A DNA stretch of 64,000 nucleotides. Source: Oscillospiraceae bacterium (lineage in GTDB: Bacteria; Bacillota; Clostridia; Oscillospirales; Acutalibacteraceae). Each line of letters opens with the position of its first letter. The first letter of the stretch is position 1. The stretch spans positions 1-64,000 of the forward strand of contig JAFLUM010000002.1 in assembly GCA_022508805.1 (NCBI GenBank), given 5' to 3'. This document shows, one piece after another, positions 53,408 through 61,860 of the stretch. Position numbers and translations under genes: made by a program. A model generated the notes under the pieces. That model had not been told where the DNA came from. It saw only the letters and a program-made list of their open reading frames with translations, and ran no database searches.

Positions 53408-53905
53408 TTACTGATTGTTATATTTTTCTTCAATAGTCTTATTTTTTTGAAGCACGGTTTCTTTACCTACATTTCTCTTTTCAATAAGCTTATCAGCAAG
53501 ATCATTATCACTGACAGCAAGGATTTGAACGGCCAAAAAAGCGGCATTTGCGGCTCCGTTTATTGCAACTGTAGCCACCGGTATGCCGGACGGCATTTGA
53601 ACTGTAGATAAGAGAGCGTCCATACCGTCAAGAGACGGACCTTTAACGGGAATGCCGATAACGGGTAAAGTTGTTGCAGCGGCAACTGCGCCTGCAAGAT
53701 GAGCAGCCATACCTGCGGCTGCAATAATTACTCCGAAACCGTTTTTCTGTGCGTTTTCTGAAAACTCTTTTGCCTCGGCAGGTGTTCTGTGTGCCGAGAA
53801 TACGTGCACCTCAAAAGGAACACCGAATTCCTTTAAAGTGTTTATCGCTTTTTCAACAACAGGCAGATCGCTGTCGCTGCCCATAATTATTCCGACTTTT
53901 TTCAT
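53408..53905 (-). CDS. purE: N5-CAIR mutase
   Basis: This 165-residue protein has the PurE class I pattern VGIIMGSDSDLPV at the start, FSAHRTPAEA (about 36-45) and AAAGMAAHLAGAVAAATTLP (about 61-80). It moves the carboxyl group from N5-CAIR to CAIR; purK is not in this window, so its supply of N5-CAIR must come from elsewhere or the enzyme may be of the CO2-using class II type. It is first in the operon, directly behind a ZTP riboswitch and terminator, with AGGAGG 6 nt before the ATG. Confidence 0.96.
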   Translation of the reverse strand: MKKVGIIMGSDSDLPVVEKAINTLKEFGVPFEVHVFSAHRTPAEAKEFSENAQKNGFGVIIAAAGMAAHLAGAVAAATTLPVIGIPVKGPSLDGMDALLSTVQMPSGIPVATVAINGAANAAFLAVQILAVSDNDLADKLIEKRNVGKETVLQKNKTIEEKYNNQ

Positions 53906-53918
53906 TGTTTACCTCCTG

Positions 53919-53965
53919 AAAAATATAAACGGACAGTCCTAACCTGTATTAAGATTGGACTGCCC
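53919..53965 (-). terminator. Riboswitch-controlled terminator before purE
   Basis: On the minus strand GGGCAGTCC (53957-53965) pairs with GGACTGTCC (53931-53939), one G-U pair, followed by a T-rich run. The 5' arm shares the GGGCA of the riboswitch 3' end, so ligand binding and termination exclude each other. Confidence 0.85.
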
Positions 53966-54040
53966 AGACGGTCGGCTGATTTACGCCATTCCGTGCTCCG
54001 CTGCGGTGCTCCGCTTGATTCCGTCAGTCACACGGTAGGT
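53961..54040 (-). promoter_or_regulatory. ZTP riboswitch (pfl motif) upstream of the purine operon
   Basis: The minus-strand leader shows the conserved blocks of the ZTP/pfl aptamer in order: a 5' part with ACCGTGTGACTGACGG, a variable linker with GCGGAGCACCGC, and the 3' hallmark GCCGACCGTCTGGGCA. ZTP (and ZMP, which is AICAR) builds up when 10-formyl-tetrahydrofolate is low, and binding turns the operon on. A terminator that shares the 3' end lies directly behind, so the switch acts on transcription. Position before purE fits known ZTP control of purine genes. Confidence 0.92.
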
Positions 54041-54067
54041 TAAATTGTTGTAAATATTGCTGTAGAT

Positions 54068-54097
54068 ATTATAATATATTTTGTCATATGATGTCAA
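54068..54097 (-). promoter_or_regulatory. Promoter of the purine operon
   Basis: On the minus strand TTGACA (54092-54097) and TATAAT (54068-54073) are 18 bp apart. Transcription would begin about 20 nt before the ZTP aptamer. Confidence 0.85.
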
Positions 54098-54120
54098 TTA
54101 AAGTAAAGGTTTTAAGATGT

Positions 54121-54170
54121 AAAAAATATGGCTTATTAATGGTAATTTTTTAGATGATTTTTCAGCCATA
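54121..54170 (-). terminator. Possible terminator of the pyrimidine operon
   Basis: On the minus strand TATGGCT (54164-54170) and AGCCATA (54127-54133) pair around a loop of about 30 nt, followed by TTTTTT. The stem is short, so efficiency is uncertain. Confidence 0.5.
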
Positions 54171-54179
54171 AAATACAAA

Positions 54180-54602
54180 TTATACTTCTTTCGCTTCGCT
54201 CTCGCAGTAAAGACAGCGGTAAGTTTGCCTTTCCTTATCCGTAAGCACAAAGATATGCGGCAGTTCCTGCTCAACTGTGGTTATACAGCGTGGATTCTTG
54301 CACTTGATAACATTCTCAATCCGTGAAGGAAGTTCAAGGTACTGTCTTTTGACGAGCTTTCCGTCTTCAATGATATTCACGGTCACTCCGGGGTCAAGGA
54401 ATCCCAAAGCATCAAGATCAATATCAATAATACGATCGATCTTTATAATATCCTTACGCCCCATTTTAACGCTTTCGGCATTTTTTATAAATGCCACCTG
54501 ACAGTCAAGCTTATCAAGTCCGAGAAAATTATAAAGTGTTATTCCCCTACCGGCGGTTATGTGATCAAGAACAATTCCGTTTTTGATTTGTCCTATTATC
54601 AT
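54180..54602 (-). CDS. pyrI: Aspartate carbamoyltransferase regulatory subunit
   Basis: This 140-residue protein has the nucleotide-binding part ([20 protein letters not shown] near the start) and the C-terminal zinc site: C in CKNPRC (about 104-109) and CLYC (about 133-136). It binds CTP and ATP and tunes PyrB. It overlaps the pyrB stop by 4 nt and is the last gene of the operon. PyrI is known in Clostridia as well as enteric bacteria. Confidence 0.94.
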   Translation of the reverse strand: MIIGQIKNGIVLDHITAGRGITLYNFLGLDKLDCQVAFIKNAESVKMGRKDIIKIDRIIDIDLDALGFLDPGVTVNIIEDGKLVKRQYLELPSRIENVIKCKNPRCITTVEQELPHIFVLTDKERQTYRCLYCESEAKEV

Positions 54603-55516
54603 TGTTCCACCCCCAAAAGCATCATAATCAGCGCCATTCTTATGAATTTTCCGTTTTCAACCTGTTTAAAATAGCAGGCACGTTCATCCTTGTCGACGGC
54701 AACGGATATTTCATTAACTCTCGGCAGCGGATGCATAATTGACAAATTCTTTTTAGCAGTCACAAGCTTTTCGGGCGTTAAAATGTAGCTGTCTTTCAAA
54801 CGAATATAGTCCTGCTCATTGAAAAAACGCTCGCGCTGAACGCGGGTCATATACAGAATATCAAGTGTCGGTATCGCTTCTTCAAGAGAGGTCGTTTCCG
54901 TATATTCAATGCCTTTAGGTTCAAGTATTGTCTGCTTAATATACTCCGGAAGCTTCAGCTCGTCAGGTGAAATTAAAACGACTTTAATATTTTCATATCT
55001 TGACATAGCACCGATAAGCGAATGAACGGTACGTCCGAATTTGAGATCGCCGCAGAAGCCTATTGTAAGAGAGTCAAACCGCTTTTTTTCGCGCTTGATT
55101 GTAAGTAAATCTGTCAGAGTTTGCGTGGGGTGATTATGACCGCCGTCTCCTGCGTTAATTATAGGAATTCGACTGTTCATCGCCGCAACCATAGGAGCGC
55201 CTTCTTTGGGGTGTCGCATAGCGATAATATCAGCGTAATATCCGACTGTTCTTACAGTATCCGCCACGCTCTCGCCCTTTGCAGATGAAGAGCTTTGTGC
55301 CTCGGAAAATCCAATAACATGACCGCCTAAGTCATACATAGCCGCTTCAAAACTAAGCCTTGTCCGCGTTGACGGCTCAAAAAACAACGTAGCAAGCTTT
55401 TTGCCCTTGCATTTTTCACTGTATCTCTGCGGATTATCAATTATATCGTTTGCCGTGTCGATAAGTCTGTCAATTTCGTCGGTGGAAAGCTCTTGAATAT
55501 CAATAAGACTTCTCAT
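54599..55516 (-). CDS. pyrB: Aspartate carbamoyltransferase catalytic subunit
   Basis: This 305-residue protein has [17 protein letters not shown] (carbamoyl-phosphate loop, about 45-61), [19 protein letters not shown] (about 76-94) and [12 protein letters not shown] (about 128-139). It joins carbamoyl phosphate and aspartate. GGAG, inside the pyrE stop region, precedes the ATG. It pairs with the regulatory subunit pyrI that follows. Confidence 0.97.
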   Translation of the reverse strand: MRSLIDIQELSTDEIDRLIDTANDIIDNPQRYSEKCKGKKLATLFFEPSTRTRLSFEAAMYDLGGHVIGFSEAQSSSSAKGESVADTVRTVGYYADIIAMRHPKEGAPMVAAMNSRIPIINAGDGGHNHPTQTLTDLLTIKREKKRFDSLTIGFCGDLKFGRTVHSLIGAMSRYENIKVVLISPDELKLPEYIKQTILEPKGIEYTETTSLEEAIPTLDILYMTRVQRERFFNEQDYIRLKDSYILTPEKLVTAKKNLSIMHPLPRVNEISVAVDKDERACYFKQVENGKFIRMALIMMLLGVEQ

Positions 55517-55519
55517 TTT

Positions 55520-56152
55520 TTATGCTCCGATCCAGCTCTCATCACTCGGATTATTTCTGAAAGCAATCAATTTTTGTATATCTTCTTCTTTTATATATCC
55601 TATTTCAGCGGCAACCTCGGCCACCGTGTCAAAATCAGTAAGGCTGATGTTTTTAACGTTTGCAGCTTGGAGCCTGTCAATGCCTTTTTGCATACCGTAT
55701 GTAAAAATACTTGCAATTCCGAGAACCTCTGCTCCCGCTTCACGAAGCGCATCGACCACCTCAATAACACTTCCGCCTGTGGAAATAAGATCCTCAACTA
55801 CAACTACTTTTTGACCCTTTTCGAGCCTGCCCTCAATTCGGTTACCTCTACCATGGTCCTTATTGCCGGAACGCACATAACCCATAGGAAGTCCCATAAT
55901 ATGTCCTACAATGGCTGCATGGGCAATTCCTGCGGTGCTTGTACCCATAAGTACTTCTGCATCAGGATAATTGTTTTTAATTATTTCGACTAAACCGTTT
56001 TCAACGTCACAGCGAACGTTAGGCGCCGTAAGAGTAAGCCTGTTATCGCAGTAAACGGGGCTTTTTATTCCGCTTGCCCATGTGAATGGCTGCTCGGGAC
56101 GCAGAAACACCGCGTTAATCGATAACAGATCTTTAGCAATTGTCTTTTTCAT
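55520..56152 (-). CDS. pyrE: Orotate phosphoribosyltransferase
   Basis: This protein of about 210 residues has the PRPP site [20 protein letters not shown] (about 118-137) and the start [19 protein letters not shown]. It converts orotate to OMP. The ATG at 56152 has GAGGAG upstream; an upstream TTG reading is not needed. It lies 23 nt after pyrF. Confidence 0.95.
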   Translation of the reverse strand: MKKTIAKDLLSINAVFLRPEQPFTWASGIKSPVYCDNRLTLTAPNVRCDVENGLVEIIKNNYPDAEVLMGTSTAGIAHAAIVGHIMGLPMGYVRSGNKDHGRGNRIEGRLEKGQKVVVVEDLISTGGSVIEVVDALREAGAEVLGIASIFTYGMQKGIDRLQAANVKNISLTDFDTVAEVAAEIGYIKEEDIQKLIAFRNNPSDESWIGA

Positions 56153-56175
56153 AAATCTATAACTCCTCAAAGTAT

Positions 56176-56874
56176 TTAATCTACAAATTCACTTACGCAT
56201 CTTTTGTATGCGGCAACAGGATCGGCAGCTGCCGTTATAGGTCTGCCTACAACTATATAATCCGATCCATTTTCTTTTGCCTTGGCAGGAGTCATAACAC
56301 GAACTTGATCGCCTATGTCACCATCGGCAAAGCGTATTCCCGGGGTAACGGTAACAAAGCCGTTACCGCATTTATTGTGAACTTTATCTGCTTCTAAAGG
56401 TGAGCAAACTACTCCGTCTAAACCCGCCAATTTTGCATTGTGTGCATAATGCATTACTACTTCGTCAATAGGCTCATTTATAAGTAGGTCACGTTCCATA
56501 ACTTCCTGACTTGTAGAGGTAAGCTGTGTTACGGCAATAAGTAGAGGTCCGGTGCCGTCCTCTCGTGTGAGTCCCTCAATTGCCGCCTGCATCATCGGTA
56601 TTCCGCCGCCTGCGTGCAAATTTGTCATATCAACATCAAGTCCCTTAAGCACAGCCATTGACTTTTTGACTGTATTAGGAATATCGTGGAGTTTAAGATC
56701 AAGAAAAATCTTATGCCCTCTCGCCTTAATCTCTTTGACTATTGACGGACCCTCAGCATAGTAAAGCTCCATTCCGATTTTCACAAAAGGCTTGCAATCA
56801 GTGAATTTATCAAGAAAATTCATAACATCCGCTTTGCAAGCAAAATCACATGCAACAATAACATCCTTACCCAT
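56176..56874 (-). CDS. pyrF: Orotidine 5'-phosphate decarboxylase
   Basis: This 232-residue TIM-barrel enzyme has the catalytic motif [16 protein letters not shown] (about 54-69), the substrate loop [15 protein letters not shown] (about 177-191) and [13 protein letters not shown]. It makes UMP from OMP. The ATG overlaps the pyrD stop (TGATG), and AGGAGGAG precedes it. Type 1 by size and motif. Confidence 0.97.
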   Translation of the reverse strand: MGKDVIVACDFACKADVMNFLDKFTDCKPFVKIGMELYYAEGPSIVKEIKARGHKIFLDLKLHDIPNTVKKSMAVLKGLDVDMTNLHAGGGIPMMQAAIEGLTREDGTGPLLIAVTQLTSTSQEVMERDLLINEPIDEVVMHYAHNAKLAGLDGVVCSPLEADKVHNKCGNGFVTVTPGIRFADGDIGDQVRVMTPAKAKENGSDYIVVGRPITAAADPVAAYKRCVSEFVD

Positions 56875-57785
56875 CAGTGCGCTCCTCCTATTATCTCATT
56901 TATATCTTTTATGTTAAGCTTACTAAGCTCTTCAGGAAGCTGTTCGATAATGTTTTTGCAGGCAAAAGGATCCACAAGATTTGCCGCGCCGACTTGAACA
57001 GCGGTAGCCCCCGCCATCATCATTTCTATAACGTCCTTTGCACTGGAAATTCCGCCCATTCCTATAACGGGAATTTTGACAGCATCATAGACCTGATAGA
57101 CCATTCTGACAGCTACGGGGAATATGGCATCACCTGAAAATCCCCCCATTTTATTGGCAATTACAGGCTTACGTCTTTTTATGTCTATTCTCATTCCAAG
57201 AAGTGTATTGATAAGGCTTATTCCGTCTGCTCCTGCTGACTCACAAGCTTTAGCAATAGAAACAATGTCTGTCACATTTGGGGAAAGCTTTACCATGATT
57301 GGCTTGTGAGTAACATTTTTTACAGCGGTTACCACTTTTTCGACAGCATCAGTCGATGTTCCAAAGCTCATTCCGCCGTTGTGTACGTTTGGACAAGATA
57401 CATTAACCTCTATCCAACCTACTTGCTCGCACTTATCTATTTTTTCACAAACGTAAGCATACTCTTCAACCGAAAATCCGCTTACGTTCGCCATAACAGG
57501 CTTTGAAAAGACCTTTTGAAGTTTAGGCAGCTCCTCACTTATGACCTTATCAACTCCCGGATTTTGCAATCCTACGGAGTTTATCATACCTGATTTGCAC
57601 TCCGCGATTCTCGGTGTAGGATTGCCGAACCGCGGCTCTTTAGTTGTTCCCTTAAAAGAAAATGTACCTAATATATTTATATCATAAAGCTCTGCAAATT
57701 CATATCCGAAACCGAATGTTCCGCTTGCGGGAATAACCGGATTATCAATAACCGTGCCGAGAAGATCAACTTTTGTATTTACCAT
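56874..57785 (-). CDS. pyrD: Dihydroorotate dehydrogenase, NAD-linked catalytic subunit
   Basis: This 303-residue PyrDB-type enzyme has NPVIPASGTFGFGYEF at the start, VNVSCPNVHNGGMSFGT (catalytic Cys, about 129-145) and VIGMGGISSAKDVIEMMMAGA (about 234-254). It oxidises dihydroorotate with FMN and passes electrons to PyrK. It overlaps pyrK's 3' end by 7 nt, and GGGAGGAG lies within that overlap. Confidence 0.96.
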   Translation of the reverse strand: MVNTKVDLLGTVIDNPVIPASGTFGFGYEFAELYDINILGTFSFKGTTKEPRFGNPTPRIAECKSGMINSVGLQNPGVDKVISEELPKLQKVFSKPVMANVSGFSVEEYAYVCEKIDKCEQVGWIEVNVSCPNVHNGGMSFGTSTDAVEKVVTAVKNVTHKPIMVKLSPNVTDIVSIAKACESAGADGISLINTLLGMRIDIKRRKPVIANKMGGFSGDAIFPVAVRMVYQVYDAVKIPVIGMGGISSAKDVIEMMMAGATAVQVGAANLVDPFACKNIIEQLPEELSKLNIKDINEIIGGAH

Positions 57786-58510
57786 ATTATCTCCTCCCTT
57801 GTAAGCACAGGACCGTCCTTGCAGATACGCTTATTACCGTACTTTGTTTTGCAAGAACAGCCCATACAGGCACCGAATCCGCAGCCCATACGTTCTTCAA
57901 AGCTGTATTGACCGCTTGTTGTTGCAATGCTTTCAATGGCTCTGAACATAGGCATCGGTCCGCAGGTATAAAAGTATGTGTAATCAATATTTTTCAGTTC
58001 ATCGGTTACAAAACCTTTTGTGCCATATGAACCGTCAACAGTGGTTACTCTGGCATCAGCGCCGAGCGCTCTGAATTTATCCTCATAAAAAATCTCGGAT
58101 TTCGTATTAAAGCCTAAAATTACAGTTACCGTTTTTCCTTCTGAAATAAGGCGCTTGCATAGGTTGTACATGGGAGGAACGCCTACGCCGCCGCCGATAA
58201 GCACAGGTTTTTCACCGCTTTTTGAAGTGTCAAAGCCGTTCCCCAATCCGCAGAGTACGTCGAGTTTTCCCCCTGCTGTCATTCTGCTCAAAGCGTCAGT
58301 TCCGTCACCGACAACTTTGTAAATTATAGTTATTTCACCGTCTTCAAAGTCGCATATGGAAATCGGACGGCGAAGATAAAAACCGTCAAGCTTGATATTG
58401 ATAAACTGACCGGCCGCCTTTATTGACGATGTATCGCCGCAAATTACCATTTCAAAGACGTTGTCGGTAAGTTTTATATTGCTTTTTATTTCATAAAGTC
58501 CGTGATACAT
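57779..58510 (-). CDS. pyrK: Dihydroorotate dehydrogenase electron transfer subunit
   Basis: This protein of about 243 residues has the FAD block FYLRRPISICDFE (about 46-58), the NAD block KPVLIGGGVGVPPMYNLCK (about 101-119) and the [2Fe-2S] Cys set GCGFGACMGCSCK (about 211-223), with a fourth Cys in KRICKDGPVL. It passes electrons from PyrD to NAD. The ATG at 58510 has AGGAG inside the end of pyrC. Needs pyrD next to it, as found. Confidence 0.95.
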   Translation of the reverse strand: MYHGLYEIKSNIKLTDNVFEMVICGDTSSIKAAGQFINIKLDGFYLRRPISICDFEDGEITIIYKVVGDGTDALSRMTAGGKLDVLCGLGNGFDTSKSGEKPVLIGGGVGVPPMYNLCKRLISEGKTVTVILGFNTKSEIFYEDKFRALGADARVTTVDGSYGTKGFVTDELKNIDYTYFYTCGPMPMFRAIESIATTSGQYSFEERMGCGFGACMGCSCKTKYGNKRICKDGPVLTREEIIW

Positions 58511-58512
58511 TG

Positions 58513-59778
58513 TTATTTCTCCTGCCAAACGGTTTTTCCGCCGCATATTGTCATTTTACAGCGACCGAAAACCCTGTCGCCCTCAAACGGCGTGCTTTTT
58601 CCTTTTGAAAGAAACTCTGCCGTATCTATTTTGTATTCATCGTCCAAATCAAATACGGTAAGATCTGCTTTCTCACCAATCTTCAATTCAGAGCCTATTT
58701 TAAAACGCCTGTTTGGATTAACTGTCATCAGCGTAATGAGCTTCGGGAGGCTGATTATTCCCGTTTTAACCAGCTTTGTATATAATATGGAAAAAGCAGT
58801 CTCCAATCCGACTATACCCATGCTGCTGTCTTTTAAGCCCTTTGACTTTTCCTCGGCGCTGTGCGGAGCGTGGTCGGTCGCGATCATATCAATAGTTCCG
58901 TCGCAAATTCCTTCAATGAGCGCCAGCCTGTCGCTCTCATCGCGCAGCGGAGGATTCATTTTAAATCTGCCGCTTTCCTGTAAATCTTTATCCGATAAAG
59001 TAAGATAATGCGGTGCGGTCTCACAGGTAACGTCTACACCTCTCTGTTTTGCATCACGTATAAGCTCTACGCTTTCCTTAGTCGAAATGTGACATACATG
59101 ATAAGCCGCGCCTGTCATTTCTGCAAGCTTTAAATCGCGTTCAATTGGTTTCCACTCACTCTCAGAGCAAATTCCCAAATGACCGTGCTCAGCAGCATAT
59201 TTGCCTTTGTGTATATATCCGCCTTGTAACAAAGAATTATCTTCACAGTGGGCAGATATTATCTTCGAAATCGAGTGCGCTTTTTTCATAGCCTCAAGCA
59301 TCATATCATCGCTTTGAACACCGCGTCCGTCATCGGAAAAGGCTACACAAACTTTTGAAAGCGACTCCATATCCGACAGTTTTTCGCCCTTTTCGCCCAC
59401 GGTGATGGCGCCGTACGGGTAAACATTGATTACGGCAGAGTCACGTATTATATCAAGCTGAATCTTTATATTCTCATAGCAGTCGGGAACCGGCTGGAGA
59501 TTCGGCATAGCGCAAACTGTGGTATATCCCCCGTGTGCTGCAGCAAGTGTGCCTGTTCTGATAGTTTCTTTATAAGAAAAACCCGGTTCACGAAGATGCA
59601 CGTGCACATCCGTAAATCCGGGAAAAACATAACAGTTATCATAAGAATAAACAGTATCTGCGCACTCTGGTCCTATACTGTCAGCAATGTCCGCAATAAT
59701 ACCGTCCGAAATTAAAATATCCTTATTCAAAAAACAGGAATCTAAAAATACTTTTGCTCCTTTTATCAGCTCTGTCAT
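58513..59778 (-). CDS. pyrC: Dihydroorotase
   Basis: This 421-residue amidohydrolase has the metal site DVHVHLREPGFSYKETI (about 58-74), HCEDNSLL (about 176-183), HICH-like CHISTKESV (about 228-236) and ATDHAPHSAEEK (about 303-314). It closes carbamoyl aspartate to dihydroorotate. It is of the class I, multimetal type common in Firmicutes. GGTGAT precedes the ATG. It is first in the operon, with a leader of only about 30 nt. Confidence 0.96.
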   Translation of the reverse strand: MTELIKGAKVFLDSCFLNKDILISDGIIADIADSIGPECADTVYSYDNCYVFPGFTDVHVHLREPGFSYKETIRTGTLAAAHGGYTTVCAMPNLQPVPDCYENIKIQLDIIRDSAVINVYPYGAITVGEKGEKLSDMESLSKVCVAFSDDGRGVQSDDMMLEAMKKAHSISKIISAHCEDNSLLQGGYIHKGKYAAEHGHLGICSESEWKPIERDLKLAEMTGAAYHVCHISTKESVELIRDAKQRGVDVTCETAPHYLTLSDKDLQESGRFKMNPPLRDESDRLALIEGICDGTIDMIATDHAPHSAEEKSKGLKDSSMGIVGLETAFSILYTKLVKTGIISLPKLITLMTVNPNRRFKIGSELKIGEKADLTVFDLDDEYKIDTAEFLSKGKSTPFEGDRVFGRCKMTICGGKTVWQEK

Positions 59779-59813
59779 TCTATCACCTGTAAATTGAAAT
59801 TATGTCAATGAAT

Positions 59814-59843
59814 ATAGTAACATATTTACATATTGTATGTCAA
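59814..59843 (-). promoter_or_regulatory. Promoter of the pyrimidine operon
   Basis: On the minus strand TTGACA (59838-59843) and TACTAT (59814-59819) are 18 bp apart. The leader is too short for a PyrR attenuator, so control must be of another kind. Confidence 0.75.
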
Positions 59844-59865
59844 CAAATATAAACCGCAATATATG

Positions 59866-59897
59866 TAAAAAAGCGGAGTGAAAAATGCTCCGCTTTT
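59866..59897 (-). terminator. Terminator of the rubrerythrin gene
   Basis: AAAAGCGGAG (59869-59878) pairs with CTCCGCTTTT (59888-59897) around a 9-nt loop, with an A-run on the plus strand that gives TTTTTT on the minus strand. Confidence 0.85.
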
Positions 59898-59904
59898 GTT
59901 GATT

Positions 59905-60444
59905 TTAATAGTTATTAGCTTTTTCCATAAAGTATGCCTGGGGATGCGCACATACAGGGCATACATCGGGAGCTTTTTTACCAATGTGGATATGTCCACA
60001 GTTCGAGCAGACCCAAACGATATCGTTATCTTTTGAGAAAACAAGTCCGCCTTCAAGATTTTCAAGGAGTTTTCTGTATCTCTCTTCGTGCTCTTTTTCG
60101 ATTTCGCCAACCATTTCAAAAAGAGTAGCTATATAGTCAAAGCCTTCTGCTCTTGCCTCTTCAGCAAATTGAGCATACATCTCAGTCCACTCATAATTTT
60201 CGCCCTCTGCCGCACTCTTAAGATTGTCAGCAGTTGAGGGAACTGCGCCGCCGTTAAGAAGCTTAAACCAGATTTTTGCATGCTCTTTTTCGTTATTGGC
60301 AGTCTCTTCAAAAATCTGTGCGATCTGAACGTAACCGTCTTTTTTTGCCTTAGAAGCAAAATATGAATACTTGTTTCTTGCCTGTGACTCGCCTGCAAAG
60401 GCTGTCATAAGATTAGCTTCGGTCTTTGAGCCCTTTAAATCCAT
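59905..60444 (-). CDS. rbr: Rubrerythrin
   Basis: This protein of about 179 residues has a diiron four-helix domain (Glu in [29 protein letters not shown] and [14 protein letters not shown]) and a C-terminal rubredoxin-like site with CSNCG and [11 protein letters not shown]. It reduces hydrogen peroxide in anaerobes, using reduced rubredoxin or similar donors. AGGAG lies 9 nt before the ATG at 60444; a reading three codons longer also exists. It is a single-gene transcript with its own promoter and terminator. Confidence 0.96.
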   Translation of the reverse strand: MDLKGSKTEANLMTAFAGESQARNKYSYFASKAKKDGYVQIAQIFEETANNEKEHAKIWFKLLNGGAVPSTADNLKSAAEGENYEWTEMYAQFAEEARAEGFDYIATLFEMVGEIEKEHEERYRKLLENLEGGLVFSKDNDIVWVCSNCGHIHIGKKAPDVCPVCAHPQAYFMEKANNY

Positions 60445-60475
60445 TATAAACATCTCCTAAACTTTAGTATAATTT

Positions 60476-60504
60476 ATTTTACCGCATTTTTCTAAAAATA
60501 ACAA
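60476..60504 (-). promoter_or_regulatory. Promoter of rubrerythrin
   Basis: On the minus strand TTGTTA (60499-60504) and TAAAAT (60476-60481) are 17 bp apart. A TATACT nearer the gene lacks a fitting -35. Confidence 0.6.
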
Positions 60505-60548
60505 CCCTAAATTAACAAAAATATGATACAATATCATCAGGTGAGATT

Positions 60549-61235
60549 ATGGAAAACGAAGTAAGAATGAAAATAATAGCACATATCTATAATGACTACT
60601 CAGAGAAATTCGGGATACCGCGTCAAAGCGGAATGGTTGACAGCGTTGTTTCAAAAATCATTTTTGAACCGCAATACAGAAATATCGACGCTTTTCGCGG
60701 CTTAGATGGCTTTTCGCATCTATGGCTGTTATGGCAGTTTTCAAAAGCTGCAAGCGAACGGTTTTCACCAACAGTCCGTCCCCCGCGACTGGGCGGAAAT
60801 ATGCGTATGGGTGTTTTTGCAACACGTTCCCCATACCGACCGAATTCAATCGGACTGTCATCCGTAAAGCTGATTGAACTCAAAAATGATGAAAATAACG
60901 GACCTGTTCTTTTTGTGAGCGGTGCAGATATTTTAAACGGTACGCCTATATTCGATATAAAACCGTATCTTGCGTACACCGACAGCCATCCGAGTGCAAC
61001 AGGCGGATTTGTCACAGAGAATACACAAGAGTTATTGCAGGTGGAATGTTCAAAAGAACTACTCCTAAAGCTTCCAAAAGAAAAGCGTGAAGCCCTCATA
61101 GAGGTTTTAGCGCAAGATCCTCGCCCGGCATATCATTCCGACCCCACAAAGATTTACGGTATGAAATTTGCAGAGGCTGAAATAAAATTTACCGTTGACG
61201 GAAACATACTGAGGGTTACAGATATAATTGTCTGA
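60549..61235 (+). CDS. trmO: tRNA (N6-threonylcarbamoyladenosine37-N6)-methyltransferase TrmO-like
   Basis: This 228-residue protein has the TsaA/YaeB-type beta-barrel: AHIYNDYSEKFGIPRQSGMV at the start, LDGFSHLWLLWQF (about 51-63) and the SAM-site motif RMGVFATRSPYRPNSIGLS (about 86-104). A C-terminal extension with QDPRPAYH (about 190-197) is usual in TrmO. It methylates t6A at position 37 of some tRNAs. GGTGA precedes the ATG. It converges with the acetyltransferase gene with only 4 nt between stops. Confidence 0.92.
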   Translation: MENEVRMKIIAHIYNDYSEKFGIPRQSGMVDSVVSKIIFEPQYRNIDAFRGLDGFSHLWLLWQFSKAASERFSPTVRPPRLGGNMRMGVFATRSPYRPNSIGLSSVKLIELKNDENNGPVLFVSGADILNGTPIFDIKPYLAYTDSHPSATGGFVTENTQELLQVECSKELLLKLPKEKREALIEVLAQDPRPAYHSDPTKIYGMKFAEAEIKFTVDGNILRVTDIIV

Positions 61236-61239
61236 AAAT

Positions 61240-61851
61240 TCATATTTCGGTGTCTTCGATTCTTTTATTTTTAAAATAATATTCCCTATCATAATCGCCT
61301 ATAGGGCGCAGAACACGGCACGGATTGCCAACAGCGACAACGTTTGCAGGAATATCCTTTGTAACTACGCTCCCCGCTCCTATAACCGTGTTATCACCTA
61401 TTGTGACCCCGGGAAGAATTATTGCTCCTGCGCCTATCCAGCAGTTTTTGCCGATGTGTATCGGGAAATTGTATTGGTACGCCTTTTCCCTAAGCTCGGG
61501 AAGTATGGGATGTCCTGCAGTTGCAACGGTAACATTCGGCCCGAACATAGTGTTATCGCCTACGTATATGTGAGTATCGTCCACAAGAGTCAAGCTGAAA
61601 TTGGCATAAACGTAGTTCCCGAAATGAACGTTTTTTCCGCCCCAATTAGCGTGAAACGGCGGCTCAATATAGCAACCCTCGCCTATTTCGGCAAACATAT
61701 CCTTTAGCAGCTCAGCGCGCCTTTCGCTCTCCGAAGGGCGCGTTGAATTATAATCATATAGCTTTTCAAGATATGCCGCTTGTTCCTTTAGCAAATCTTT
61801 ATCATCCGATAAATATAGTGCACCGCCGTGCATTTTTTCATATATGTCCAT
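61240..61851 (-). CDS. Sugar O-acetyltransferase (Maa/LacA-like, left-handed beta helix)
   Basis: This 203-residue protein has the maltose-acetyltransferase N-terminal region (about 5-55) and hexapeptide repeats (VHFGNYVYANFSLTLVDD, then IGDNTVIGAGSVVTKDIP). The catalytic His lies in TAGHPILPELRE (about 112). It moves acetyl from acetyl-CoA to a sugar hydroxyl. Its ribosome site AGTAGGAG includes the stop codon of the GH28 gene, so the two are coupled. The sugar could be derived from pectin breakdown, by context. Confidence 0.9.
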   Translation of the reverse strand: MDIYEKMHGGALYLSDDKDLLKEQAAYLEKLYDYNSTRPSESERRAELLKDMFAEIGEGCYIEPPFHANWGGKNVHFGNYVYANFSLTLVDDTHIYVGDNTMFGPNVTVATAGHPILPELREKAYQYNFPIHIGKNCWIGAGAIILPGVTIGDNTVIGAGSVVTKDIPANVVAVGNPCRVLRPIGDYDREYYFKNKRIEDTEI

Positions 61852-61860
61852 AATATTCTC

